Assembly: GCA_003249555.1 (NCBI GenBank)
Contig: QKIQ01000005.1
Coordinates: forward strand, 1-56,156
DNA from: Clostridia bacterium
GTDB taxonomy: Bacteria; Bacillota; Clostridia; Christensenellales; SZUA-584
Length of the DNA stretch: 56,156 nt
Direction of reading: 5' to 3'
The notes below the pieces were generated by a model. The model saw only the letters and a program-made list of their open reading frames with translations, ran no database searches and was not told where the DNA came from. Position numbers and translations under genes: made by a program. Shown here one piece after another: positions 1-8,079 of the stretch (positions are counted from its first letter, which is position 1; the number at the start of each line of letters is the position of its first letter).

Positions 1-269
1 CCAGAAGATACAATTCGAACCCCATTCTAATTGGAGAGGCGTTCGGACTTTATGACTAGGTCAGAGGCGGCAGCAGTTAAACCACCAGTTTCAGACTGCA
101 CTCCTAATCTATAATTTGGCGGGGTTATTTAACCCTGTTTTTAACCCCTGTTCGGTCAACAGTGTGATCATTCCGATTGACTGACAAGTCACTTTTAATC
201 AAAAACACCGATATAAAGCCACATTATTAACTATGCTGTCATTCCATATGATCGTAGCGACATAGCACA

Positions 270-298
270 TAATGGTTCGAATCCAGCTATCTCCACCA
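270..298 (+). other. tRNA/tmRNA-like 3' end, possible attachment-site remnant
   Basis: The sequence carries a T-loop-like GGTTCGAATCC (274-284) followed by a short acceptor-like stretch and a terminal CTCCACCA (291-298), the usual 3' end of ssrA and some tRNAs. A rho-independent terminator follows at 310-344. The expected five-pair T-stem is incomplete: only three pairs form next to the loop. I could not find a resume codon or an ALAA-type tag upstream, so a complete tmRNA is not supported. It may be the duplicated 3' end left by an element integrated into ssrA, or the end of a divergent RNA whose 5' part lies before the window. Confidence 0.35.
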
Positions 299-309
299 AA
301 ATACATAAT

Positions 310-344
310 GACCAAAAAACATCTTAACGGGTGTTTTTTTGGTC
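310..344. terminator. Bidirectional rho-independent terminator
   Basis: GACCAAAAAACA pairs with TGTTTTTTTGGTC around a short loop, giving a run of T on either strand. It can end transcription of the RNA-like sequence ending at 298 and of the LacI-type gene coming from the other side. Confidence 0.7.
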
Positions 345-395
345 TCGGCAGATAAATATCACTTTCGCAGAACGAGGTATCTTGTATTCTAAAGA

Positions 396-2654
396 TCAAT
401 ATTTCTGAATAAGCGATTCCAATTCACTTTTCATATTTTGAATTGCGTTATTCTGCGATATGTCCTTTTTTAATACGCGAACGGTATTATTGTAAATGAT
501 TGATTCAATAGACGTAATAGGAACGATGCCTTCTTCCGTCATAATGCCGTTTCTTTCTTTGCACATAGAATATATGTTAAGAATAAGAGGTAGCCAAGGA
601 TACAAGTTGACCAACTCGTCATTTTCGTAAACATCTTTTAATGACGATTGCCCGTCGAGTATCGTGAAATAATTGCTCATCTCCGGGCCGCAGGCCCAAG
701 ACAAAAACTCAAAGGCTTCTTTTGGCTTTTTTGAATGCTTGGAGATACCAAGCCCCCAGCTGCCAAGCACAGAATATCCGCCCGGAATATGATGATACCC
801 AATTTTTCCTATAATTTTTGATTTCAAATGGTTGTTGATGTCGGAAATAAAGGATGCGAAACTTACAAGCATGGCGGTTTTTCCGGTATAGAAATCCTCA
901 ACAGTTTTTTCAACAGTGCAATTGAGAGAATTCGGATCAGTATAATTATAAGTTTCTATATAATTAGAAAGAGCCTTTTGAAATTCTAATGTATCCACGG
1001 ATATTTTATTATCTTGGTCAAAAATACAGCCGCCGTATGCCCAGATTCTTGGCATTAATTCAGGAAGCATCGTATCCATGCTTGACGCTGTCATGGACGT
1101 ACCGTATTCTACGGGAGAATTTGAATTATAAACATAAGTGAAAAACCGACTCACGGCATTGAATTCAAACCAAGTTCTTGGCGGCTGAAGCTTTGATTTG
1201 TATTGTTTCTTAAACTGTTCTCTTAATGACGGATTTTCAAAAAGATCCTTCCTGTATAGCAAAAGCTGAGGACCGTAAAGGAAAGGCAAACCGTGATATT
1301 TACCATCTACTTTTGCGATTTTATCAAACAAATCGTACACATAATTATTCCTGTCAAAATGGTCTGCATGAATATAATCGCTGATGTCCAAGAGTATATC
1401 GCGGGATACCAGAATCTGAACCCAGGGGATGTCATACATATACACATCGTAGACATTTTGGTGCTTGTCTTCCAAAATGCGTTCGAGTAATGCCTTGTGG
1501 CTTGTGGTCGTCAGGTTCACTTTTAAGCCTGTGGTATTTGTAAATGCAAAAAGCATCTTTTCAACTGCGTTTGCATTGGGCGAATCGAGCAGCAGAACAT
1601 TTAACTCGTTATTTTTTGAATCCACTGACTGCAAAGAGGAGCCAGAATCAGACAAAAACAATTCTTTTTCAGCAATTTTATCTTTCAGTACGATTTGCTG
1701 CTTTTCATAGAGTATAGGATTTTTCATGTTGCTGAGCAGAAGTTGAGCGGCTTTTTTCCCCAAATGATGGGCAGGCCTCATTGTATTGATGGTGCCGCCG
1801 CATGTAATATTTCCGCTCCAATTTTCCTGCCCGAGTGAGACCAGCTCGACATCTTTGCCTAACGTTAAACCGATAAGGGAAGCTGCCTGTTCCAAACCGT
1901 TGGAAATTGACTGGCAGGAAGAAATGACTGCGCTGGGTTTTTTCTTCTGCAGCAATGAAATACCTGCTCGAAATGCGTCCTCTTTTGAGGATTCCGTATA
2001 GCAGATTAAATCTGGATTCACGTAAATGCCCTTTTCTTTGAAAAAATCAAAATAAGCGCGCAAACACTCTTTTTCTGATGTAAAACATTGCTGGCCGACA
2101 ACCAGCCCAATTTGTGTATGATTATTATCAAACAATTTATGTAAGAGGTATTTGGCCGTTTCATAATAATTGAACGTCAAAAAATTGACATCCTCTAAGC
2201 CGTTAATCTTTCGATCGATAAAGACGACAGGGATATTGTACTTGTAAAAATGATCATTAAAATATGAAGCATTTTCAATTTGACAACTCACAATGATTAA
2301 TCCGCAAATGTTTTTTTCTATATATCCGTTTAGTATCGTGGTTTCAATTTCGGGGATATCGTTAGATAAAGCGAGGTTAATGTTTAAACGCTTTTGTGTG
2401 AGTTCCCTCTCAATACCGGCAAGCAAAAAAGAATAGTACGGATCATAGATATTCGGCAGAATGACCCCGATTTCTTTGTGACAATTGGTCTTTAAATTTC
2501 TTGCAAAGGCATTTGGTTTAAAATTAAGTGTATTAATAGCAGTTTCAATTTTCTTTGCGGTTTCGATAGATACTTTTCTTGTTCCGTTTATGTAGTTGGA
2601 AACAGTGCCAATTGATACGCCGGCATTATTTGCTACGTCTTTTATTGTACTCAT
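396..2654 (-). CDS. LacI-family regulator fused to an ABC solute-binding domain
   Basis: This 752-residue protein starts with a clear LacI helix-turn-helix (residues 2-24, TIKDVANNAGVSIGTVSNY) and a type I periplasmic-binding-like sensor domain to about residue 335, which is the full length of an ordinary LacI regulator. A further ~400 residues (about 355-750) resemble a family 1 extracellular solute-binding protein of the MalE/UgpB kind, with features such as YDVYMYDIPWVQIL and GGYSVLGSWGLGIS. There is no signal peptide, so the solute-binding module should be cytoplasmic and act as a second ligand sensor. The start has a GAGGTG site just upstream. The gene is divergent from a sugar ABC transporter and probably controls it through operator-like palindromes in the shared region. 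The domain order is unusual; the ligands are unknown. Confidence 0.88.
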   Translation of the reverse strand: MSTIKDVANNAGVSIGTVSNYINGTRKVSIETAKKIETAINTLNFKPNAFARNLKTNCHKEIGVILPNIYDPYYSFLLAGIERELTQKRLNINLALSNDIPEIETTILNGYIEKNICGLIIVSCQIENASYFNDHFYKYNIPVVFIDRKINGLEDVNFLTFNYYETAKYLLHKLFDNNHTQIGLVVGQQCFTSEKECLRAYFDFFKEKGIYVNPDLICYTESSKEDAFRAGISLLQKKKPSAVISSCQSISNGLEQAASLIGLTLGKDVELVSLGQENWSGNITCGGTINTMRPAHHLGKKAAQLLLSNMKNPILYEKQQIVLKDKIAEKELFLSDSGSSLQSVDSKNNELNVLLLDSPNANAVEKMLFAFTNTTGLKVNLTTTSHKALLERILEDKHQNVYDVYMYDIPWVQILVSRDILLDISDYIHADHFDRNNYVYDLFDKIAKVDGKYHGLPFLYGPQLLLYRKDLFENPSLREQFKKQYKSKLQPPRTWFEFNAVSRFFTYVYNSNSPVEYGTSMTASSMDTMLPELMPRIWAYGGCIFDQDNKISVDTLEFQKALSNYIETYNYTDPNSLNCTVEKTVEDFYTGKTAMLVSFASFISDINNHLKSKIIGKIGYHHIPGGYSVLGSWGLGISKHSKKPKEAFEFLSWACGPEMSNYFTILDGQSSLKDVYENDELVNLYPWLPLILNIYSMCKERNGIMTEEGIVPITSIESIIYNNTVRVLKKDISQNNAIQNMKSELESLIQKY

Positions 2655-2716
2655 TTGAACACCTCACTATTATTAGTGTATATAAATTTTAAAATAAATC
2701 AATGATTAAATGTGAA

Positions 2717-2730
2717 TTGAAACGTTTTAA
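2717..2730. promoter_or_regulatory. LacI-type operator candidate 1
   Basis: TTGAAACGTTTTAA is a near-palindrome centred on CG, the shape of LacI/CcpA-family operators (TGAAACGTTTCA type). It lies between the divergent regulator and transporter genes, upstream of the transporter -35 box. Confidence 0.55.
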
Positions 2731-2751
2731 TAAAAAATGGACGCAAAAAAA

Positions 2752-2780
2752 TTGACAATAAGAATTTGTTATTATATTAT
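2752..2780 (+). promoter_or_regulatory. Sigma-A promoter of the sugar ABC operon
   Basis: TTGACA (2752-2757) and TATTAT (2775-2780) are separated by 17 bases. Transcription should begin near 2787, leaving a leader of about 170 bases before the solute-binding lipoprotein gene. Confidence 0.75.
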
Positions 2781-2785
2781 CAATT

Positions 2786-2801
2786 TGCGAAACGATAATA
2801 A
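2786..2801. promoter_or_regulatory. LacI-type operator candidate 2, over the start site
   Basis: The sequence GCGAAACGATAA shares the GAAACG core of the upstream candidate and falls at the predicted transcription start, where a bound repressor would block initiation. The match on the right arm is weaker than in candidate 1. Confidence 0.4.
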
Positions 2802-2955
2802 ATATTTTCATTTAAATAAAAAGATCTAAATAAACATAATCATATTACAGGTATATAAAGGTGAAAAAATCAGCCGCTCGCGTTGTTTTTATTTTGGATA
2901 TTTTAGAATTAGTCGGCTTTTGCCGATTAAATAAATAATAAGGAGAAAATGAAAA

Positions 2956-3999
2956 ATGAAGAGTAACTTTAAAACGTGGGTTACAATGTTATTGGTTTTG
3001 CTTATGGTTGTGGTATTTTGTGTAGGCTGCAGCGCCAATGCGCCTGCGGAAACAAAAGCTGCTGAAGAAACAAAAGCTGCTGAAGAAACAAAAGCCTCTG
3101 AAGATACAACGGCAGATGAAGAGACAAAAGAAGAAACAAGTGCCGGCGGTGACATTGTTATCGGGGTCGCTCATAAGAACTCGTCTTCGCCTTTTTGGAT
3201 TTCATTTCAGGACGGTGTAAAAGCGGCTGGTGAAGAGCTTGGCGTTAAAATTGATATGCAGGGTCCTGCCATTGAAAACGATTCAATCGGTCAGATCGCG
3301 TTGCTCGAAAATTTCATTACTCAGGAGTACGACGGAATCGTTGTTGCGCCTTGTGATGATGTTGGCGTGGCGCCCGCGGTGCAATCTGCGCTTGATGCAG
3401 GCATCAAGGTGGTTGCGGCCGATAACGGTGTAACGGGTGCAGAAGTCACATTGGTTGCCACGGATAATGCAGCAGCGGCTGCGCTGGCGGCGGAATACAT
3501 TGGCAAAGCTTTAGGCGGCAAAGGAAACATCTTAATGGTCAATGGTACGATTTCGCAGGGTTCCGGCAAAGGCAGATATGAAGGCTTCAAAAATCATATT
3601 GAAACGAATTATCCCGACATCAAAATACTTACGCCTATCGATGCGGAATGGGACGACCAGAAAGCATTGGCAGGCATTGAAGATGCAATGAATACAGGTG
3701 AGCAGATCGACGCTATTTTCTCTGCTTGGGACGGCGGTGCCCTTCAGGCTCATTCGGCATTCAAAGCGGCGGGAATGCTTGACAAAGTGATCATAGCGGG
3801 CTTCGATCTTTATGACGAGACAATCGCTTTGATTAAAGCGGGTGAGTTTGAAGCGGATGTGGTGCAAGATCCTTACAACATGGGATATTTGGCCGTGAAA
3901 ACCGTATATGGTGAAATTAACGGCGAAACATATGATGCTTTCCTCGATACGGGTGCAAAACTGGCAACAAAAGACAACGTTGGAGACTTTGAAAAATAG
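2956..3999 (+). CDS. Sugar ABC transporter substrate-binding lipoprotein (RbsB-like)
   Basis: This 347-residue protein belongs to the type I periplasmic-binding family that feeds ribose/galactose-type importers. It has a lipoprotein signal peptide ending in VFCVGC, so Cys25 is the predicted lipid anchor. A Glu/Thr/Lys-rich linker (about residues 30-62) follows, then the binding domain beginning IVIGVAHKNSSSPFW. AGGAG at 2941-2945 sets the start at 2956. It is the first gene of an operon with an ATPase and a permease. The sugar cannot be told from sequence alone. Confidence 0.93.
   Translation: MKSNFKTWVTMLLVLLMVVVFCVGCSANAPAETKAAEETKAAEETKASEDTTADEETKEETSAGGDIVIGVAHKNSSSPFWISFQDGVKAAGEELGVKIDMQGPAIENDSIGQIALLENFITQEYDGIVVAPCDDVGVAPAVQSALDAGIKVVAADNGVTGAEVTLVATDNAAAAALAAEYIGKALGGKGNILMVNGTISQGSGKGRYEGFKNHIETNYPDIKILTPIDAEWDDQKALAGIEDAMNTGEQIDAIFSAWDGGALQAHSAFKAAGMLDKVIIAGFDLYDETIALIKAGEFEADVVQDPYNMGYLAVKTVYGEINGETYDAFLDTGAKLATKDNVGDFEK
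3058..3093 (+). repeat. Two tandem 18-base repeats in the lipoprotein linker
   Basis: The 18-mer GCTGCTGAAGAAACAAAA occurs twice in a row in frame (3058-3075, 3076-3093), encoding AAEETK units, with diverged copies on both sides. It lengthens the flexible tether between membrane anchor and binding domain and could vary in copy number by slippage. Confidence 0.8.
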
Positions 4000-4017
4000 A
4001 ACCGGCATTGATTTTTG

Positions 4018-4042
4018 GTGCTGCCGCATTTAGCGGCAGCAC
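4018..4042 (+). promoter_or_regulatory. Intercistronic stem-loop
   Basis: GTGCTGCCGC and GCGGCAGCAC form a perfect 10-bp stem around a five-base loop. No T-run follows, so it is unlikely to be a full terminator. Placed after the binding-protein gene and before the ATPase gene, it probably protects the upstream message and lets the lipoprotein be made in excess. Confidence 0.7.
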
Positions 4043-4059
4043 TGAAATAGGAGGTTTAG

Positions 4060-5565
4060 ATGGCTGCGAATCAAGAGGTTATTCTCGAGTTAAAAAACAT
4101 AGTGAAACGCTTCCCTGGCGTTGTGGCATTAAACAATGTCCAGTTACAGCTATTGAAAGGTGAAGTCCATGTTTTGCTTGGTGAAAACGGAGCAGGCAAA
4201 TCAACGCTGATAAAAGTTATGACGGGTGCTTACACGCCTGATGAAGGTGAAATGTACCTTGAAGGCAAAAAAGTCAAATTCAGCGGGCCGATTCATGCAA
4301 GCAATTTGGGCATCAGTGCTGTTTATCAGGAATTTAATCTTATCCCACATTTGACGATTGCTGAAAATATTTATCTTGGCAAGGAGCCTATGAAGGTGTT
4401 GGGCGTCAAAGACATGTCCAAAATGATCAAGGAAAGCAAAAAATACTTGGAATTGATCGGTGCAAAATTAGATCCAAGACAAACAGTTGCCTCGTGCGGC
4501 GTGGCAGAACAGCAAATGGTTGAGATTGCAAAGGCTCTCGCGTCAAACGCTAAAGTTTTAATTCTTGATGAGCCGTCTGCTGTTTTAACAACAGAAGAAA
4601 TTGACAAGTTGTTTGATGTTGTCAATAAATTAAAATCTGAAGGGGTTGCTTTGGTATATATCTCTCACAGATTAGAGGAAATACAAAAGATCGGTGACAG
4701 AGTCACTGTGCTCAGAGACGGGCAATATATTGAGACGGTCACAGTAGAAAAAGGCCATTTAAATACAGATTATTTGGTCAAGCTGATGGTGGGCAGAGAC
4801 CTTGAGAATCGGTTTCCCAAGGTGAATGTCAAAATCGGTGAGGAAATATTAAAAATTCAAGGGCTCAACCGAGCCGGAGTTCTGCACGATATAGACTTAA
4901 CTTTGCGAAAAGGGGAAATCTTAGGTATTGCCGGTCTTGTTGGTGCCGGCAGGACGGAGCTGGCAAAAGCCATATTTGGCGCTGATAAAATTGACAGCGG
5001 TGAGGTTTTCATTTCGGGCAAAAGGGTGAAAATAAAATCACCCAAAAGTGCAATAAAACATCGTATAGGTCTTGCTCCGGAGGATAGAAAAGCCGAGGGC
5101 TTGATAACAGAATTAAGCATCAGCAATAACGTTGTACTCACATGTGAGGAAAAAGTAGCGGATTTAGGCGTGTTTAATAAAAAGAAAGTAAAAAGTCTAC
5201 TAACTCGTTTAATAGATGATTTAAGAATAAAAACCCCCAGCGCGAATCATATGGTTAAAAGCCTTTCCGGCGGCAATCAGCAAAAAGTCGTATTGGCAAA
5301 ATGGATTGCTTCAGGCTCCCAAATAATGATATTGGATGAGCCTACACGCGGTGTTGATGTGGGCGCTAAGGTAGAAGTATATAATCTTATGAATAAACTC
5401 TTGGAAGACGGGGTTGGCATCATTATGATCAGCTCGGAACTGCCGGAGCTTTTGGCAATGAGCGATAGGATCATTGTGATGAGAGGCGGAAAGATAATGG
5501 GAGAAGTGATGCCCGAAGAAACTGACCAAGAAAAAATATTGAAATTAGCTGCTGGAGGGATTTGA
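4060..5565 (+). CDS. Sugar ABC transporter ATP-binding protein, two ABC domains (RbsA-like)
   Basis: This 501-residue protein has two ATPase modules in tandem, as in RbsA/MglA/XylG. The first has Walker A GENGAGKST (about residue 40) and Walker B LILDEPSA. The second has the degenerate Walker A GLVGAGRTE typical of the family, signature LSGGNQQKV and Walker B ILDEPTRGVD. It powers sugar import with the permease that starts one base after its stop codon. The site AGGAGG lies directly upstream of the ATG. Confidence 0.94.
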   Translation: MAANQEVILELKNIVKRFPGVVALNNVQLQLLKGEVHVLLGENGAGKSTLIKVMTGAYTPDEGEMYLEGKKVKFSGPIHASNLGISAVYQEFNLIPHLTIAENIYLGKEPMKVLGVKDMSKMIKESKKYLELIGAKLDPRQTVASCGVAEQQMVEIAKALASNAKVLILDEPSAVLTTEEIDKLFDVVNKLKSEGVALVYISHRLEEIQKIGDRVTVLRDGQYIETVTVEKGHLNTDYLVKLMVGRDLENRFPKVNVKIGEEILKIQGLNRAGVLHDIDLTLRKGEILGIAGLVGAGRTELAKAIFGADKIDSGEVFISGKRVKIKSPKSAIKHRIGLAPEDRKAEGLITELSISNNVVLTCEEKVADLGVFNKKKVKSLLTRLIDDLRIKTPSANHMVKSLSGGNQQKVVLAKWIASGSQIMILDEPTRGVDVGAKVEVYNLMNKLLEDGVGIIMISSELPELLAMSDRIIVMRGGKIMGEVMPEETDQEKILKLAAGGI

Positions 5566-5566
5566 A

Positions 5567-6556
5567 ATGGGTACCAATAAGAGAAAACTAGATTTATCAA
5601 ACAGCTTTTTTTGGCAATCAAACAGTACCACGCTGGCTACACTTGGCGTGTTGATTGTGCTTATGGTGATTCTCACTATTATGCAGCCAACGTTTTTATC
5701 CGTAAAGAACTTAATTAATATAGTTCTTCAGGCTTCTGTTGTCAGTATGCTGGCAATAGGCATGACATTCATAATTATTTCCGGAGGAATAAATTTGGCG
5801 GTAGGTTCAACAATGGCGCTTTGCGTTGTTGTTGCCGGTGATATGGTTGTTAACAAAGGCGCCAATTTTATTGTTGCATTTGGTTTATGCATTCTTATTG
5901 GCATTATCAGCGGATTTTTTGAGGGTGTTTTGATTTCAAAGCTCAACATACCTCCTTTTATTGTGACGCTTGGTACAATGTCGCTTTGGCGCGGCATTGC
6001 GCTTGAATATGTTCATGGTGAAGCGATATACGGATTGCCTGATGGACTCACATGGCTGGGTTCATATAAAATCGGAACGGGTAATTTTCAGATTCCTGTC
6101 GCTGTTTTATGTGTAATACTCTTGTTTTTTATCGCCTGGTTTGTATTATCAAAGACGAGATTCGGTATGCATGTTTATGCAGTTGGAGGCAACGAGCATG
6201 CCACGAATTTATCGGGAGTCAGTGTTTCGAAAACAAAAATAGCGATTTATACGTTGGCCGGGTTTATGTGTTCTATCGCGGCAATCATCACGCTGGGCCG
6301 TATGAATGGAGCTATTGCGACTGTAGGCGAGGGATATGAGCTTGATGCGATCGCTTCTGTTGCTATCGGCGGCGCGTCTATGAGCGGCGGCAAAGGCAAG
6401 ATGTGGGGAACTTTTATTGGTGCGATGATATTGCAGGTTATAAGAAACGGAATGAATTTTTTGCAGGTATCCCCATATTATCAGAAAATGGTGATCGGCT
6501 TGGTCATCATTGTGGCGGTTGGGATAGACTGTGTGAGAAGAAGTAAAAAAGAATAA
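5567..6556 (+). CDS. Sugar ABC transporter permease (RbsC-like)
   Basis: This 329-residue membrane protein has about eight to ten hydrophobic segments and the conserved family stretch IISGGINLAVGSTMAL followed by LNIPPFIVTLGTM. It forms the channel of the importer encoded by the two preceding genes. The ATG lies one base after the ATPase stop, and its site GGAGGG is inside the ATPase gene, so translation is coupled. A strong terminator closes the operon. Confidence 0.93.
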   Translation: MGTNKRKLDLSNSFFWQSNSTTLATLGVLIVLMVILTIMQPTFLSVKNLINIVLQASVVSMLAIGMTFIIISGGINLAVGSTMALCVVVAGDMVVNKGANFIVAFGLCILIGIISGFFEGVLISKLNIPPFIVTLGTMSLWRGIALEYVHGEAIYGLPDGLTWLGSYKIGTGNFQIPVAVLCVILLFFIAWFVLSKTRFGMHVYAVGGNEHATNLSGVSVSKTKIAIYTLAGFMCSIAAIITLGRMNGAIATVGEGYELDAIASVAIGGASMSGGKGKMWGTFIGAMILQVIRNGMNFLQVSPYYQKMVIGLVIIVAVGIDCVRRSKKE

Positions 6557-6647
6557 ATAAAAATAATAAGCAGATATTTGTTTGGCGCAGATGAGACATA
6601 ATAGTATTGACGCATAAGCAAATTCGGCAAGCACGAATTATAAATAA

Positions 6648-6687
6648 AAGCCTGTAAGCAAGTCGAGCATTGCTAACGGGCTTTTTT
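6648..6687 (+). terminator. Terminator of the sugar ABC operon
   Basis: AAGCCTGTAAGCAA pairs with TTGCTAACGGGCTT (one mismatch, one G-T pair) and is followed by a T-run. Confidence 0.85.
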
Positions 6688-6737
6688 CATAGTTAAAAAG
6701 TCAACTGATTAACATAAAAAGCAAGTATAGATTCAAT

Positions 6738-6766
6738 TTGATTATCAATAATTGTTTGTGTATAAT
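6738..6766 (+). promoter_or_regulatory. Promoter of the D-2-hydroxyacid dehydrogenase gene
   Basis: TTGATT (6738-6743) and TATAAT (6761-6766) are 17 bases apart. The leader contains ATGGTGAATTC and GATCGAACAT, both of which recur behind another TTGATT-N17-TATAAT promoter at 22413. Confidence 0.7.
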
Positions 6767-6843
6767 CATGTAAAAAGCAAGAACAGAGGCCTGATGGTGA
6801 ATTCGATCGAACATGAATTATGAAGTGTAGAGAGGAGCGAGAC

Positions 6844-7878
6844 TTGAAAAAGATCACGTTTTACGACACAAAGCCGTACGACAAGGTGTGGATGGACAAG
6901 CTGAAAGGTGAACACGGCCTAGATATAAAGTATTTTGAGAGCAAGCTTCATGCTGATACGGTGTCTTTGGCACGCGGCAGCGACGCTGTTTGCGTGTTTG
7001 TCAACGATACGGTGGACGCAGAAGTGATTGATAAGCTGTATGAATACGGTATCCGTATACTTGCGCTGCGATGTGCCGGCTTTAACAACGTTGATTTTAA
7101 AGCCGCCTTTGGCAAACTGCATGTGGTGCGCGTTCCGGCCTATTCTCCGTACGCGGTGGCGGAGCATGCAATGGCACTGCTGCTCGCAATCAACCGCAAG
7201 GTTCACCGCGCGTATAACCGCACACGAGACTTCAATTTTAACATCAATGGATTAATGGGCTTTGATTTGCATGGGAAGACGGTGGGCGTTGTGGGAACAG
7301 GCAAGATCGGCCGTGTATTTATCGATATATGCAAGGGGTTTGGTATGCATGTGATCGCATACGATCCCTTTCCGGTAAAGGATGCAGGCTTTGAATATGT
7401 GTCATGTGAAGAACTCATGCGGTGTTCGGATGTGATTTCGCTGCATTGCCCGTTAACGCCAAAGACCAAGCATATCATAAACAAAAAATCGCTCGCGGCG
7501 GCCAAGCCGGGCGTGACGATCATCAACACATCGCGCGGAGCGCTAATTGATACATCTGCGCTGCTCAACGCGTTGAAGGATGGTCATGTGCGCGGGGCGG
7601 GGCTTGATGTGTACGAAGAGGAATCTGAGCTGTTTTTTGAGGACTTTTCCGGTACCATCGTGCAGGATGATATATTGGCCCGTCTTGTATCGCTTCCCAA
7701 TGTGATACTGACATCGCACCAAGCATTTTTGACAGATGAAGCGCTGGAGAAAATTGCGTATACCACGCTGGAAAACCTGAGGCGCTATTTTGATGGCGGC
7801 CGCCTTGAAAACGAGATCTGTTATCAGTGCGAGAAACAGCCGAACTGTCCGAAGGACCATGTGAAGCCGTGTTTCTAG
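6844..7878 (+). CDS. D-2-hydroxyacid dehydrogenase (D-lactate dehydrogenase type)
   Basis: The product (344 residues) reduces 2-oxo acids such as pyruvate with NADH. It has the NAD-binding motif VGVVGTGKIG, the arginine region NTSRGALID, the glutamate in LDVYEEES and the histidine in TSHQAFLTDEA, all typical of D-lactate dehydrogenases. I chose TTG at 6844 because AGAGGAG (6831-6837) sits six bases ahead and the family usually begins with a KKITFYDTK-like strand; an ATG at 6820 would add eight residues but has no site. The C-terminus is a short tail with four cysteines after residue 320 (CYQC, NC, PC). The gene is monocistronic with its own promoter and terminator. Confidence 0.9.
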   Translation: MKKITFYDTKPYDKVWMDKLKGEHGLDIKYFESKLHADTVSLARGSDAVCVFVNDTVDAEVIDKLYEYGIRILALRCAGFNNVDFKAAFGKLHVVRVPAYSPYAVAEHAMALLLAINRKVHRAYNRTRDFNFNINGLMGFDLHGKTVGVVGTGKIGRVFIDICKGFGMHVIAYDPFPVKDAGFEYVSCEELMRCSDVISLHCPLTPKTKHIINKKSLAAAKPGVTIINTSRGALIDTSALLNALKDGHVRGAGLDVYEEESELFFEDFSGTIVQDDILARLVSLPNVILTSHQAFLTDEALEKIAYTTLENLRRYFDGGRLENEICYQCEKQPNCPKDHVKPCF

Positions 7879-7895
7879 CTTTGGTTTGCGAAATT

Positions 7896-7930
7896 GAAAA
7901 AGCAAGGGAGAATAAATCCTTTGCTTTTTT
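7896..7930 (+). terminator. Terminator of the D-2-hydroxyacid dehydrogenase gene
   Basis: AAAAAGCAAGGGA pairs with TCCTTTGCTTTTT around a seven-base loop and runs into T residues. Confidence 0.85.
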
Positions 7931-8050
7931 TAGGTGTGCCGAGCATGGCACCAATCTTAAGCGGTGAAAGTCCGCAGCGGGGGTACTCATAGCCAACCGC
8001 ATAGCGAACACCAAGGTGCGCATAATCAAAGGGTGCTTGGTTCCTTCATA
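7931..8050 (+). ncRNA. Possible group II intron domain I fragment
   Basis: The stretch contains GCGGTGAAAGTCCGC and AGCCAACCGCATAGCGAAC, wording that resembles the start of domain I in bacterial group II introns (a GGTGAAAGTCC hairpin and a following AGCCAACCG element). There is no reverse transcriptase gene and no domain V that I can see nearby, so at most this is a decayed 5' fragment. It lies between a terminator and the end of a minus-strand gene. The assignment is from memory of intron sequences and is uncertain. Confidence 0.3.
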
Positions 8051-8079
8051 TTATTTCGCTGCTTTAGGATTAAAGTCTA

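Noticed and set aside
199..399. 66-codon minus-strand frame over the tRNA-like end and terminator
   Set aside because: It covers an RNA-like 3' end and a terminator and has no start signal.
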